Below, in pieces: positions 43,823-53,877 of a DNA stretch of 64,000 nt. The notes beneath the pieces are model-generated. The model saw nothing but the letters and a program-made list of their open reading frames with translations, did no database searches and was not told the origin of the DNA. Both the position numbers and the translations under genes were made by a program. Positions within the stretch are counted from its first letter, which is position 1. Each line of letters begins with the position of its first letter. Source of the stretch: Azorhizobium doebereinerae UFLA1-100 (GTDB taxonomy: Bacteria; Pseudomonadota; Alphaproteobacteria; Rhizobiales; Xanthobacteraceae); contig NZ_KI421496.1 in the NCBI RefSeq assembly GCF_000473085.1, forward strand, positions 62,001 through 126,000, written 5' to 3'.

Positions 43823-44789
43823 CGCTACGGCTCCCGAAGAAGGGCTGGACGGCGGCCGGTTGCATGGGCTGCGCCGGGCGGGTGTCGATATGGAGGCTGA
43901 GCAGCTCCGGCCGGGCGTAATGGCCGACGCTGTCCATCATGCGCTTGCGCTTGGTGATGAGGCTCATGTCGAGATCGGCCACCAGCAGGCCTTCCCCACT
44001 GGTGAGCGGCGGCACAAGATGGCTGCCTTCCGGGCTGACGATGGCGGTCATGCAGCCGCCGGTCAGCGCGCGGCGCAGCTTCTCGTCGGGCGAGATGCGG
44101 GCGATCTGGCCCTCGGTGAGCCAGCCGGTGGCGTTGACCACGAAGCAGCCGCTCTCCAGCGCATGGTGGCGGATGGTCACTTCCATCTGCTCGGCGAAGA
44201 TGGGGCCGACCATGGAGCCGGGGAATTGCGCGGCGTGGATCTCCTCGTGCTGCGCCATCAAGGCGTAGCGGGCGAGGGGATTGTAATGCTCCCAGCAGGC
44301 CAGCGCGCCGACGCGGCCGACCTTGGTGTCCACCACCTGAAGCCCGGCGCCGTCGCCCTGGCCCCAGATCATGCGCTCGTGGAAGGTGGGGGTGATCTTG
44401 CGGCGCTTGAGCTTGAGCGACCCGTCGGCGTCGAAGATCAGCTGCGCGTTGTAAAGCGAGCCGTGGTCGCGCTCGTTGATGCCGACCACCACCACCATGC
44501 CGAAGCGGCGGGCGGCGGCGGAGAGGGCCTCCGTCACCGGGCCGGGCACGGTGACGGCATGCTCGTAGAGCCGCATGTGCTCGGCGCTGGTGAGCACCGG
44601 CGGGGCGATGAAGGAGAAATAGGGATACCAGGGCAGGAGCGTCTCGGGGAAGACGATGAATTCCACGCCCTTGCCTGCCGCCTCCTTGAGGGCGGCGAGC
44701 ACGCGCTCCAGCGTGCCCATGCCGTCGTCGAGATCGGGCGCGATCTGCGCCGCGGCGGCGCGGACGATGCGCTTCTCGGGGGTGTGCAT
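43728..44789 (-). CDS. nitC: Nit1-type nitrilase (Nit6803/NitC family)
   Basis: Nitrilase of 353 residues. The catalytic triad is complete: Glu49 in [10 protein letters not shown], Lys131 in [11 protein letters not shown] and Cys165 in [17 protein letters not shown]. The CWEHYNPL context is that of true nitrilases rather than amidases, and the protein resembles Nit6803 of Synechocystis. It hydrolyses a nitrile to the acid and ammonia. In Pseudomonas the homologue is tied to growth on cyanide. GGAGAAGAGG precedes the ATG. The 3' end overlaps the radical SAM gene by 95 bases in another frame, so the last 30 or so residues (rich in Asp, Arg, Gly) may be a C-terminal extension. Confidence 0.92.
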   Translation of the reverse strand: MHTPEKRIVRAAAAQIAPDLDDGMGTLERVLAALKEAAGKGVEFIVFPETLLPWYPYFSFIAPPVLTSAEHMRLYEHAVTVPGPVTEALSAAARRFGMVVVVGINERDHGSLYNAQLIFDADGSLKLKRRKITPTFHERMIWGQGDGAGLQVVDTKVGRVGALACWEHYNPLARYALMAQHEEIHAAQFPGSMVGPIFAEQMEVTIRHHALESGCFVVNATGWLTEGQIARISPDEKLRRALTGGCMTAIVSPEGSHLVPPLTSGEGLLVADLDMSLITKRKRMMDSVGHYARPELLSLHIDTRPAQPMQPAAVQPFFGSRSDEADASDRRPHQPSADGGADDRIAVLRGPAR

Positions 44790-44818
44790 CCTCTTCTCCG
44801 TTGGTGGCGGGACGGAAG

Positions 44819-44842
44819 CCCTCTCCCGCTTGCGGGAGAGGG
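44819..44842. repeat. REP-like hairpin between nitB and nitC
   Basis: CCCTCTCCCGC and GCGGGAGAGGG are exact inverted arms around TT. The element lies in the 75-base gap between the first two genes of the Nit1C operon and is similar in design to the hairpins at 18851-19110. It could lower downstream expression or protect the upstream message. Confidence 0.65.
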
Positions 44843-44864
44843 GACCTGTCGCTTGGGGCGATCC

Positions 44865-45347
44865 TCAGAGCGTCCAGGTGTCGAGGATGAAGGCGTTGTC
44901 GCGCCGGTGCAGCAGCACCAGGTCGAGCACGTCCAGCGGGCTGATCGGGACGATGCCGGGGATGAGCGAGGGCTCACCATGGCCGTAGAGCGCCTGGAGC
45001 GCGAAGCGGCAGGCATAGACCTTGCCGCCTTCCTCGATGAACTTGGTGATCTGGTTGTTGAAGTTCATGTGGCCGGGGAAGGCCTCGTCGCCGAGCTTGG
45101 GGAAGCCGCGCTGCACGCCGAGCGTGACGCCGGGGCCGTAGAGCAGGATGGAGGTCTCGAAGCCCTTGCGCTTGAGGCGGGTGGCCTGGAGCAGGTTGAC
45201 GAAGCCGATGGAGCCTTCGAACGCCACCGTGTGGAAGGTGACGAGGGCCTTCTCGCCCGGCTGGGCTTTCACGTCCTCGAACTTCTTGTCCTCGTAATCG
45301 ACGAAGAAATCACCCTTCTGGTGGGCGGGGGCGGTCACGGCGGGCAT
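44865..45347 (-). CDS. nitB: MSMEG_0572/Sll0783-family nitrogen starvation response protein (Nit1C)
   Basis: Protein of 160 residues, DsrE-like in length, with [29 protein letters not shown], then [21 protein letters not shown] and [20 protein letters not shown]. These segments match the MSMEG_0572/Sll0783 family, which occurs with Nit1C nitrilases. ATG 45347 is chosen because GGAGAGAGTG stands directly before it; an ATG 12 bases upstream lacks a site. It is the first gene after the sigma-54 promoter at 45408-45423, giving a leader of about 50 bases. Function unknown. The symbol follows Pseudomonas Nit1C use. Confidence 0.87.
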   Translation of the reverse strand: MPAVTAPAHQKGDFFVDYEDKKFEDVKAQPGEKALVTFHTVAFEGSIGFVNLLQATRLKRKGFETSILLYGPGVTLGVQRGFPKLGDEAFPGHMNFNNQITKFIEEGGKVYACRFALQALYGHGEPSLIPGIVPISPLDVLDLVLLHRRDNAFILDTWTL

Positions 45348-45407
45348 CACTCTCTCCATGTTGCAGGACCGCGGGCGGCTCGTCCTGGGGCGGTCGATGG
45401 AGAGTTT

Positions 45408-45423
45408 TGCAATCAATGTGCCA
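45408..45423 (-). promoter_or_regulatory. Sigma-54 (RpoN) promoter of the Nit1C operon
   Basis: On the minus strand TGGCACATTGATTGCA matches the RpoN consensus TGGCACG-N4-TTGCW at every key position except G to A at the seventh base. The GG (45421-45422) and GC (45409-45410) doublets are ten bases apart, as required. Transcription would begin near 45397, about 50 bases before the nitB start codon. Confidence 0.82.
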
Positions 45424-45460
45424 GTTGCGCGGCCCTTCGATGCAGGCATTGCGGTTCAAT

Positions 45461-45575
45461 GAATGCATTCAAAAATACATTCAATAAAACGGACCTAAAG
45501 CGTTGCCGGGCGTTGCCTGCGGGATAAGCGGATGCCCGCGCGGGCGCCAGTCTGTTGCATATTTGATGCGCAAAT
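45461..45575. promoter_or_regulatory. Palindromes upstream of the Nit1C promoter, candidate activator/MocR sites
   Basis: GAATGCATTC (45461-45470) is a perfect palindrome embedded in AT-rich sequence with repeated ATTCAA. ATTTG-ATGCG-CAAAT (45561-45575) is an inverted repeat with five-base arms. Both lie between the RpoN promoter and the divergent mocR gene, where an enhancer for a sigma-54 activator and a MocR operator would be expected. Which factor binds is not known. Confidence 0.4.
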
Positions 45576-45703
45576 GACGGGGCGTCGGACGCGACAAGAC
45601 GCCATGCCGCAGCGGCCGGAGACGTGACACGGCTGCGATGCAACACTATACAGTCAATTTCGCCCCGGCGGAATGCCGGACCGCGCACAAGACGAAGACG
45701 CAC

Positions 45704-47086
45704 ATGCTGGACTGGACGCCGGACCTGACGCGCAGCGACAAGCCGCGCTACCTCGCCATCGCCGACCTCATCGCCGAGGACATCCGCGCCGGGCGCCTCT
45801 CGGTGGGCGACCGCCTGCCGCCGCAGCGCAAGCTCGCCGGCCGGCTGGACATCGACTTCACCACCGTCGCCCGCGGCTATGTGGAGGCGCAGAAGCGCGG
45901 CCTGGTGGAAAGCCGCGTCGGCCAGGGCACCTTCGTGCGCGGCCTGCCCAAGGCCGAGCCGCGCGGGCGCACCCTGCGGCCGGACCTCGTCGACCTGACC
46001 ATGAACCTGCCGCCGGAGCCGGACGATCCCGAATTGATCGCGCGCATGCAGGAGGGGCTGGCGGAGGTCGGCCGCGATCTCGTGGCGCTCTTGCGCTACC
46101 AGAGCTTCGGCGGCGCCCCGGCGGACAAGGACGCCGCCTCCGCCTGGCTCGGCCGCCGCGCGCTGGTGCCGGCGCAGGAGCGGGTGTTCGTCACCCCCGG
46201 CGCCCATGCCGCGCTGGTGGGCATCTTCCAGCTGCTGGCCAAGCCCGGCGACGTCATCCTGTGCGAGGCGCTGACCTATCCCGGCGCCCGCTCCATCGCC
46301 GCCCAGCTCGGCATCCGGCTGGTGGGCCTGCCCATGGACGCGGACGGCATCGACCCCGACGCCCTGGCGGATGCGGTGAAGCGGCTGAAGCCCAAGGCGC
46401 TCTACCTCAACCCCACCTTGCAGAACCCGACCACGCTGACCATTCCCGAGGCGCGGCGCGCCGCCATCGTCGCGGTGGCCCGGCGGGTGGGGCTCAAGAT
46501 CGTCGAGGACGACGCCTACGGCTTCATCCCCGCCCACGGCCTGCCGCCGCTCGCCGCCATGGCCCCGGATCTCACCTGGCATGTGGCGGGCCTCGCCAAA
46601 TGCATCGGCGCGGGCCTGCGCGCGGCCTATGTGATCGCCCCCGAGGCGCGGGCCGGCTGGCCGTTCGCGGCGGCGCTGCGGGCGGCCAACGTCATGGCTT
46701 CCCCGCTCACCGTGGCGCTGGCCACCCGCTGGATCGAGGACGGCACCGCCGACACCATCCTGCGCTTCATCCGCGCCGAGACCGGCGCCCGGCAGGCGAT
46801 GGCGAGCCAGATCCTCCCCGCCGGCACCTTCCGCGCCGATCCGCTCAGCTTCAACCTCTGGGTGGAACTGCCCGCGCCGTGGACGAGATCGGCTTTCGTC
46901 GGCCACATGCAGGCCACCGGCATCGGCATCGTGGCGAGCGACGCCTTCTGCGTCGACGGCAACCCGCCGGAGGCCGCCCGCGTCTGCCTCGGCGGCCCGG
47001 TCAGCCGCGACAAGGTGCGCCACGCCTTGGAATACATGGCCCACGCGCTCAGCCACTCGCCGGCGGAAGCCTCCACCGTGCTGTGA
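45704..47086 (+). CDS. MocR-type GntR/aminotransferase-like regulator
   Basis: Regulator of 460 residues. The N-terminal GntR winged helix shows PRYLAIADLIAEDIRAGRLSVGDRLPPQRKLAGRLDIDFTTVARGYVEAQKRGLVE. The rest is a fold-type I aminotransferase-like domain with VFVTPGAHAALVGIFQLL, LYLNPTLQNPTTLTIPEARR and a PLP-site GLAKCIGAGLRAAYV carrying Lys. ATG 45704 is preferred; an upstream ATG at 45638 would add 22 residues not typical of the family. It is divergent from the Nit1C operon and might regulate it or itself with PLP or an amino acid, but no experiment is implied by the sequence. Confidence 0.88.
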   Translation: MLDWTPDLTRSDKPRYLAIADLIAEDIRAGRLSVGDRLPPQRKLAGRLDIDFTTVARGYVEAQKRGLVESRVGQGTFVRGLPKAEPRGRTLRPDLVDLTMNLPPEPDDPELIARMQEGLAEVGRDLVALLRYQSFGGAPADKDAASAWLGRRALVPAQERVFVTPGAHAALVGIFQLLAKPGDVILCEALTYPGARSIAAQLGIRLVGLPMDADGIDPDALADAVKRLKPKALYLNPTLQNPTTLTIPEARRAAIVAVARRVGLKIVEDDAYGFIPAHGLPPLAAMAPDLTWHVAGLAKCIGAGLRAAYVIAPEARAGWPFAAALRAANVMASPLTVALATRWIEDGTADTILRFIRAETGARQAMASQILPAGTFRADPLSFNLWVELPAPWTRSAFVGHMQATGIGIVASDAFCVDGNPPEAARVCLGGPVSRDKVRHALEYMAHALSHSPAEASTVL

Positions 47087-47092
47087 GCGGCG

Positions 47093-47602
47093 TCAGCCGG
47101 CGCGCTGCTGCTTCTCGTATTTCTTCACCACCCGCTCGCGCTTGAGGCGGGAGAGGCGGTGGGTCCAGAACAGGCCGTCCAGCTGGTCGATCTCGTGCTG
47201 GAGGCACACCGCCAGCAGGCCGTCCGCCTCCACCTCGTGGAAGGCGCCGTCGAGATCCTGATAGCGCACGCTCACCCGCGCCGGGCGCTCCACGTCCTCC
47301 ACCACGCCGGGCATGGAGACGCTGCCTTCGGGATAGCGCCGCAGGTCGGCCGAGGATTGGGTCACGACGGGGTTCACATAGGTGGCGGGGCCGCCGCCCT
47401 CCGGCAGATCCAGCACCACGAGGCGCAGCGGCACGCCCACGTGCGGCGCGGTGATGCCGATGCCCGGCGCCGCGCGCAGCGTGTCCAGCAGGTCGGCGGC
47501 AAGGTCGGCCAGCGCGGCGTCGAAGGCGGTGACGGGGGCGGCCACCGCGCGCAGGCGGGGATCGGGAAAACGCACGAGGGGGCGGACCGGCATGGGGATC
47601 AA
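47093..47602 (-). CDS. Peptide deformylase-like protein with altered metal ligands
   Basis: Deformylase-fold protein of 169 residues with all three family motifs in place but changed. Motif 1 is GIGITAPHVG (residues 47-56, with His where Gln is usual). Motif 2 is EGSVS (92-96), in which Ser94 replaces the metal-binding Cys. Motif 3 is HEIDQ (136-140), in which Gln140 replaces the second metal His. Two of three expected ligands are therefore lost. The housekeeping def gene is expected elsewhere. The protein may bind another metal, act on another substrate or be inactive. It is convergent with mocR, six bases apart, and divergent from the FAD monooxygenase gene. Confidence 0.85.
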   Translation of the reverse strand: MIPMPVRPLVRFPDPRLRAVAAPVTAFDAALADLAADLLDTLRAAPGIGITAPHVGVPLRLVVLDLPEGGGPATYVNPVVTQSSADLRRYPEGSVSMPGVVEDVERPARVSVRYQDLDGAFHEVEADGLLAVCLQHEIDQLDGLFWTHRLSRLKRERVVKKYEKQQRAG

Positions 47603-47703
47603 GGCTCGTCTGGGCCCGGCGGCTGGCGCGGGGCAGGGTGGCGCGCGCGAGCAGTAAAGCTATGCTGGCGCCTCTGGCAATCAGCCCCGCACGGGTGAGA
47701 TCC

Positions 47704-48867
47704 ATGTCCCAGCTTCCCGCCGCCACCGACATCCTCATCATCGGCGCCGGCCCCACCGGCCTTGCGCTCGCCACCGCCTTGCGCACGGCCGGCGCCACGC
47801 CGCTGCTGATCGACAAGCAGGCGGCGGGCGCCAACACCTCGCGCGCGGCGGTGATCCATGCCCGCACCCTCGAGGTGCTGGAGCCGCTGGGCCTGGTGCC
47901 GGCGCTGCTGGCGGCGGGGCTGAAGGTGCCGCTGTTCACCGTGCGCGAGGGCGGCCGCGTGCTCGCCAGCGTGCCGTTCGATCATCTGGCCACCGCCTTT
48001 CCCTTCACCCTCATGTGCCCGCAGGACGTCACCGAGGCGATTCTGCTGGACCGCCTCACCGCGCTCGGCGGCGCGGTGGTGCGTCCGGCGGAGGCGGTGG
48101 CGGTGTGGCCGGGCCCCAAGGGGGTGCAGGTGGATGTGGTCCGGGACGGAGCCAAGGCCACCGTCGCCGCGCGCTGGCTGGTGGGGTGCGACGGCATGCA
48201 CAGCGCCGCGCGGGACGCGGCCGGCGTGCCGTTCGAGGGCGCGACCTATCCGGAGGATTTCATCCTCGCCGACGTGCGCATGGACTGGCCGCTGAGCCGG
48301 GAGGAGGTGACGCTGTTCTTCTCCCCCGCCGGCTTCATCATGGTGGCGCCGCTGCCGGAGGACCGCTTCCGCATCGTCGCCACCACGGAGACCGCGCCGG
48401 CGCAGCCCGATGCGGCCTTCGTGCAGGCGATGATGGACGCGCGGTCCCTCGGCGCGGGCGCGTGCCGGATCACCGAGACGGTGTGGAGTTCGCGCTTCCG
48501 CATCCACCACCGCGTCGCCGCCACCCCGCGCGCCGGGCGCATCCTGCTGTGCGGCGACGCCGCCCATGTGCACAGCCCGGCCGGCGGGCAGGGCATGAAC
48601 ACCGGCATCCAGGACGCGGTGTCGCTCGCCGACCCACTGCTGGCGGCGGTGCGCACCGGCGACGAGGCGCCGCTCGATGCCTGGGCCGCCGCCCGCCACC
48701 GCGTGGCGGAGGGCGTGGTAAGCATCACCGACAAGATGACCCGCGTGGCGGCCGTCACCTCCCCCGCCGCCCGGCACATGCGCAACGTGGCGCTGACGCT
48801 GGTCGGCCACATTCCGGCGGCGCGCGAGGCCATCGCCCGCACCCTGGCGGAACTGGACAACCGTTAG
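47704..48867 (+). CDS. FAD-dependent aromatic-ring monooxygenase (class A)
   Basis: Flavoprotein monooxygenase of 387 residues in the PHBH/PheA-type family. The dinucleotide site is DILIIGAGPTGLALATALR (from about residue 9), the FAD/NADPH motif is WLVGCDGMHSAARDAAG, and the late FAD site is ILLCGDAAHVHSPAGGQGMNTGIQDAVSLA. It lacks the C-terminal thioredoxin-like domain of phenol hydroxylases. ATG 47704 follows GGTGAG; earlier in-frame codons give an unlikely leader. An MFS transporter gene follows after 93 bases, so the pair may import and hydroxylate an aromatic compound. Confidence 0.88.
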   Translation: MSQLPAATDILIIGAGPTGLALATALRTAGATPLLIDKQAAGANTSRAAVIHARTLEVLEPLGLVPALLAAGLKVPLFTVREGGRVLASVPFDHLATAFPFTLMCPQDVTEAILLDRLTALGGAVVRPAEAVAVWPGPKGVQVDVVRDGAKATVAARWLVGCDGMHSAARDAAGVPFEGATYPEDFILADVRMDWPLSREEVTLFFSPAGFIMVAPLPEDRFRIVATTETAPAQPDAAFVQAMMDARSLGAGACRITETVWSSRFRIHHRVAATPRAGRILLCGDAAHVHSPAGGQGMNTGIQDAVSLADPLLAAVRTGDEAPLDAWAAARHRVAEGVVSITDKMTRVAAVTSPAARHMRNVALTLVGHIPAAREAIARTLAELDNR

Positions 48868-48960
48868 CCGCTTCGCACGCGTGGCGCATGACAGCACCAT
48901 CCGCAGCGGCGGATCTGGTCTAGGGTTCCGCCCGACGGGGCACGGCAAGGAGAGAGGCAG

Positions 48961-50229
48961 ATGGTCGCGACGAGGTACCGCTGGTTCGTGATCTTCCTGC
49001 TGTTCGCCATCACCGTGGTCAATTACGTGGACCGGGCGGCCATCTCCTACGCCATCCCGGCCATGGAGCGCGACCTCGGCCTGTCGCCGGCCGCGGCGGG
49101 CACCATCCTCGGCGCCTTCGGCGTCGGCTATGCGCTCACTACCCTGCTCGGCGGCTTCGCGGTGGACCGCTACGGCGCCCGCCTCGTCCTCACCCTGGCG
49201 GCGATGCTGTGGAGCCTGTCCATCGGCGCCACCGCGCTCGCCACCGGCTTCGCCTCGCTCTATGCGGCGCGGGTCCTGCTGGGCGTGTCGGAGGGGCCGA
49301 ACTTCCCCGCGCTCACCGGCGCGGTGAGCCGCTGGCTGGCGCCGGAGGAGCGGGCGACCGCGCTCGGCAACGCTTTGGTGGCGGTGCCCATCGCGCTCGC
49401 CATCGGCGGGCCGATCGTGACCCAGCTGCTCGCTCTCCTGGACTGGCGGGCGGCGTTCGGCGTGCTGTTCCTGCTCTCGGTGCTGTGGGTGCCGCTGTGG
49501 TGGCTCTGCTTCCGCAACCGGCCGGAGGAGTCCCGCTTCGTCAACGCGGCGGAGCTGGCCCACATCCGCGCCGCCGATCCCGCCCGGCCCGCCCCGCCCA
49601 CGCCGGATGCGCCGCGCGAGGGGCTGATGCGGCTGCTGCTGCGCAATCCCACGCTGCTGGCCAATTACTGGGCCTTCTTCGTGTTCGGCTATTTCCTGTT
49701 CTTCTTCATGTCCTGGCTGCCCAGCTATCTGGAGCAGGTGTACGGGCTGAACCTCAAGGCGGTGGGCCTGTTCACCGTGCTGCCCTGGCTCGCCGCCGCC
49801 GTGGTGCTGTGGGCCATGGGCCGCTGGTCCGACCATCTGATGAAGACCACCGGCCGGCTGCGGGTGGCGCGCTCCTATCTCATCGCCGGCTCGCAGCTCG
49901 TCGCCGCGCTGGCCATCGTGCCGGTGGCCTTCACCGACAACCTCACCGTGGCGCTGGTCGGCATCACCATCGCGGTCGCCGCCTCCATGGGCTCCAACGC
50001 GGCCTATTATGCGGTGAACGTGGACGTGGTGCCCGAGCGCGCCGCCACCGCCCTCGGCATCATGGACTTCGCCTTCGCGCTCGCCGGCTTCCTCGCCCCG
50101 GCGATCACCGGCTGGGTGCTGAGCCTGCGCGGGTCGTTCACCGACGGCTTCATTCTCATGGCTTGCCTGGCTTTATCCTCGGTGGTTGTGGTGCTGGCCT
50201 TCCACCACCCGGATCGCCACCGCGCCTGA
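48961..50229 (+). CDS. MFS transporter, anion:cation symporter (ACS) type
   Basis: Membrane transporter of 422 residues with about 12 spans. The first span with INVVNYVDR-like motif (VVNYVDRAAISYAIPAM), the loop 2-3 motif GGFAVDRYGARLV and RVLLGVSEGPNFPALTGAVSRWL are typical of the ACS family, which carries organic anions such as glucarate, phthalate or hydroxyphenylacetate. GGAGAGAGGC precedes the ATG. It lies behind the FAD monooxygenase gene on the same strand. Substrate unknown. Confidence 0.9.
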   Translation: MVATRYRWFVIFLLFAITVVNYVDRAAISYAIPAMERDLGLSPAAAGTILGAFGVGYALTTLLGGFAVDRYGARLVLTLAAMLWSLSIGATALATGFASLYAARVLLGVSEGPNFPALTGAVSRWLAPEERATALGNALVAVPIALAIGGPIVTQLLALLDWRAAFGVLFLLSVLWVPLWWLCFRNRPEESRFVNAAELAHIRAADPARPAPPTPDAPREGLMRLLLRNPTLLANYWAFFVFGYFLFFFMSWLPSYLEQVYGLNLKAVGLFTVLPWLAAAVVLWAMGRWSDHLMKTTGRLRVARSYLIAGSQLVAALAIVPVAFTDNLTVALVGITIAVAASMGSNAAYYAVNVDVVPERAATALGIMDFAFALAGFLAPAITGWVLSLRGSFTDGFILMACLALSSVVVVLAFHHPDRHRA

Positions 50230-50332
50230 GCAGCCGCGCGCGCCGGCACGGTTGAAACGGCGGGGGGAATCGCTATGACTTGAGCCTTCGCATTCAGAGG
50301 GCCGTCCGGCGGCGCGTGAGGATTCTGGGCCG

Positions 50333-51856
50333 ATGAAGGTTTCGATCGAGCTCGGTCTGTCCGGTCCGGGTGCGCCCGTACCCCTCGATCTCGAGGAGCT
50401 TCTGGCCACCCGCCTGCTGGTGCAGGGCAATTCCGGCTCGGGCAAGTCGCACCTGCTGCGCCGCCTGCTGGAGCAGAGCGCCCCGTGGGTACAGCAGGCG
50501 GTGATCGACCCCGAGGGTGATTTCGTCTCGCTGGCCGAGAAGTACGGCCACGTGGTGGTGGATGCCGCCCGCAACGAGGCGGACCTGCACCGGGTGGCGA
50601 GCCGGGTGCGTCAGCACCGCGTCTCCGTCGTGCTCGACATGGAGGGCCTGGACAGCGAGCAGCAGATGCGCGCCGCCGCCGCCTTCCTGGGCGGGCTGTT
50701 CGATGCCGAGCGCGACCACTGGTACCCCATGCTGGTGGTGGTGGACGAGGCGCAGCTGTTCGCCCCCGCGGTGGGCGGCGAGGTGTCGGACGAGACGCGC
50801 AAGGTGTCGCTGGGCGCCATGACCAACCTGATGTGCCGCGGCCGCAAGCGCGGCCTCGCCGGGGTCATCGCCACCCAGCGCCTCGCCAAGCTGGCCAAGA
50901 ACGTGGCGGCGGAAGCCTCCAACTTCCTCATGGGCCGCACCTTCCTCGACATCGACATGGCCCGCGCCGCCGATCTCCTGGGCATGGAGCGCCGCCAGGC
51001 GGAGATGTTCCGCGATCTTCAGGCGGGCCATTTCGTCGCACTCGGCCCCGCCGTGTCGCGCCGGCCGCTGCCGGTGAAGATCGGCGAGGTGGAGACCGGC
51101 GCGCGCTCGGTGACGCCGCGCCTGCTGCCGCTGCCGGAGGCGGTGCCGCAGGAGGACATGCAGGAGCTGATCTTCACCGCCGCCCCGGACGAGGAGACCC
51201 GCCTGCCGCCCCCGCCGCGCCGGACCCCGGCGCCGGTGCCGACCGAGAACATCCTGTCCCAGCTCGCCCGTGCCACCCGCGAGCCGCCGCGCGAGGCCGG
51301 CCCGCCGGTTCCGGCCATGAGCCCGGAGGAGCGGCAGGAGGCGATCGACCTGGCGCTGAAGGAGATCCTGCTCGACCCCGAGGCCGGCTTCCGCACGGCG
51401 GCGGTGCTCTATCAGGACTTCCTGGTCCGCTGCCGCATCCGCCGCATCACCGGCGAGCCCTTGAGCCTGCGCGCCTTCCGCCGCCGCCTCGCCATCGCCC
51501 ATGCCGGCATCGACAGCGGCGAACTGGAGAAGGACGGCTCGCCCTGGGGCGAGGTCATCGCCATGGCCGGGCAATTGCCGGAGGACATGCAGAGCGTGTT
51601 CCTGGTGCTGGCCCGCGCCGCCCATGACGGGCGCGCCTGCCCCTCGGACGCGGGCGTCGCCCACGCCTACGGCAGCCGCTCGCTGGGCCGCGCCCGGCGC
51701 CTGCTCGCCTATATGGAGGAGCAGGGCGCCATCGTGTGCCGCACCGACGGTCGTGGCCAGCGCATCATCGCCATTCCCGGCCTGGCATGGGAGACTGCCC
51801 CCGGCGATCCCCATGCGCCGTTCGAGACTGTTCCCCACGGGGAGGCAGCAGAGTAG
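50333..51856 (+). CDS. HerA-like (DUF87) ATP-binding protein
   Basis: P-loop ATPase of 507 residues with HerA/FtsK-like features. Walker A is [17 protein letters not shown] near residue 31. Walker B is [11 protein letters not shown] near residue 135. An arginine-rich part follows ([22 protein letters not shown]), typical of the DUF87 helicase group. Residues about 265-330 form a Pro-rich linker, and the C-terminal third looks like a winged-helix domain ([26 protein letters not shown]). No NurA nuclease gene is adjacent, unlike archaeal HerA loci, so the role in DNA metabolism is not clear. It is followed by the formaldehyde genes but is probably separate. Confidence 0.82.
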   Translation: MKVSIELGLSGPGAPVPLDLEELLATRLLVQGNSGSGKSHLLRRLLEQSAPWVQQAVIDPEGDFVSLAEKYGHVVVDAARNEADLHRVASRVRQHRVSVVLDMEGLDSEQQMRAAAAFLGGLFDAERDHWYPMLVVVDEAQLFAPAVGGEVSDETRKVSLGAMTNLMCRGRKRGLAGVIATQRLAKLAKNVAAEASNFLMGRTFLDIDMARAADLLGMERRQAEMFRDLQAGHFVALGPAVSRRPLPVKIGEVETGARSVTPRLLPLPEAVPQEDMQELIFTAAPDEETRLPPPPRRTPAPVPTENILSQLARATREPPREAGPPVPAMSPEERQEAIDLALKEILLDPEAGFRTAAVLYQDFLVRCRIRRITGEPLSLRAFRRRLAIAHAGIDSGELEKDGSPWGEVIAMAGQLPEDMQSVFLVLARAAHDGRACPSDAGVAHAYGSRSLGRARRLLAYMEEQGAIVCRTDGRGQRIIAIPGLAWETAPGDPHAPFETVPHGEAAE

Positions 51857-51920
51857 TTGCGTTCATTGCCAAGGCCGAGTAGCGGCCAGGAGAGCCGCGC
51901 TCTTTACCGGAGGTTTGCCC

Positions 51921-53032
<1,112 letters not shown>

Positions 53033-53033
<1 letters not shown>

Positions 53034-53869
53034 TGCAGACCGTCTCCAAGGCGAAGTCGCACGGCGGCATCCAGGGGGTCTACCGCCATACCTCGCGGAG
53101 CACGGGGACGGAGATGACCTTCGCCGTCTTCGTGCCGCCGCAGGCGGCGTCCGGCCCGCTGCCGGTGCTGTGGTATCTGTCCGGCCTCACCTGCACCCAT
53201 GCCAATGTCATGGAGAAGGGCGAGTACCGGGCGGCCGCCGCCGCGCACGGCGTCATCATCGTCTGCCCCGATACCTCGCCGCGCGGCGAGGGCGTGCCGG
53301 ACGAGCCGGACAACTGGCAGTTCGGCTCCGGCGCCGGCTTCTATGTGGATGCGACGCAGGCGCCCTATGCCGCCAACTACCGCATGGCCTCCTATGTGCG
53401 CGACGAACTGCCCGAGCTGATCGCCGCGCACTTCCCGGCGGACCTGTCCCGCCAGGGCATCTTCGGCCACTCCATGGGCGGCCACGGGGCGCTGACGCTG
53501 GCGCTGAAGAATCCCGGCCGCTTCAAGAGCTGCTCGGCCTTCGCGCCCATCGTCCAGCCGTCCACGGCCGACTGGTCGCGGCCGGCGCTGGAGAAGTATC
53601 TCGGCGCCGATCCGGCGGCATGGCGGGCCTATGACGCCACCGCCCTGATCGCCGACGGCGCCCGTTTTCCGGAGTTCCTGGTGGACCAGGGCACGGCCGA
53701 CCCCTTCCTGGAGACCGGGCTGCGCCCTGGCCTCCTGGCGGACGCCTGCGCGGACGCGGGCATTCCCCTCACGCTGCACATGCGCGAGGGCTACGACCAT
53801 TCCTATTTCTTCATCTCCACCTTCATGCCGGACCACGTGGCCTGGCATGCGGAGCGGCTGAAGGCCTGA
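53033..53869 (+). CDS. fghA: S-formylglutathione hydrolase
   Basis: Serine hydrolase of 278 residues, related to esterase D. The nucleophile Ser is in IFGHSMGGHGALTLALK near residue 147. The oxyanion region is WYLSGLTCTHANVMEKGEYRAAAAAHG, the Asp is in VDQGTADPFLE and the His is in GYDHSYFFISTFMPDHVAWHA. It releases formate and glutathione from S-formylglutathione. It overlaps the dehydrogenase gene by one base. A strong hairpin follows the stop. Confidence 0.95.
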
Positions 53870-53877
53870 CCCGTCCC

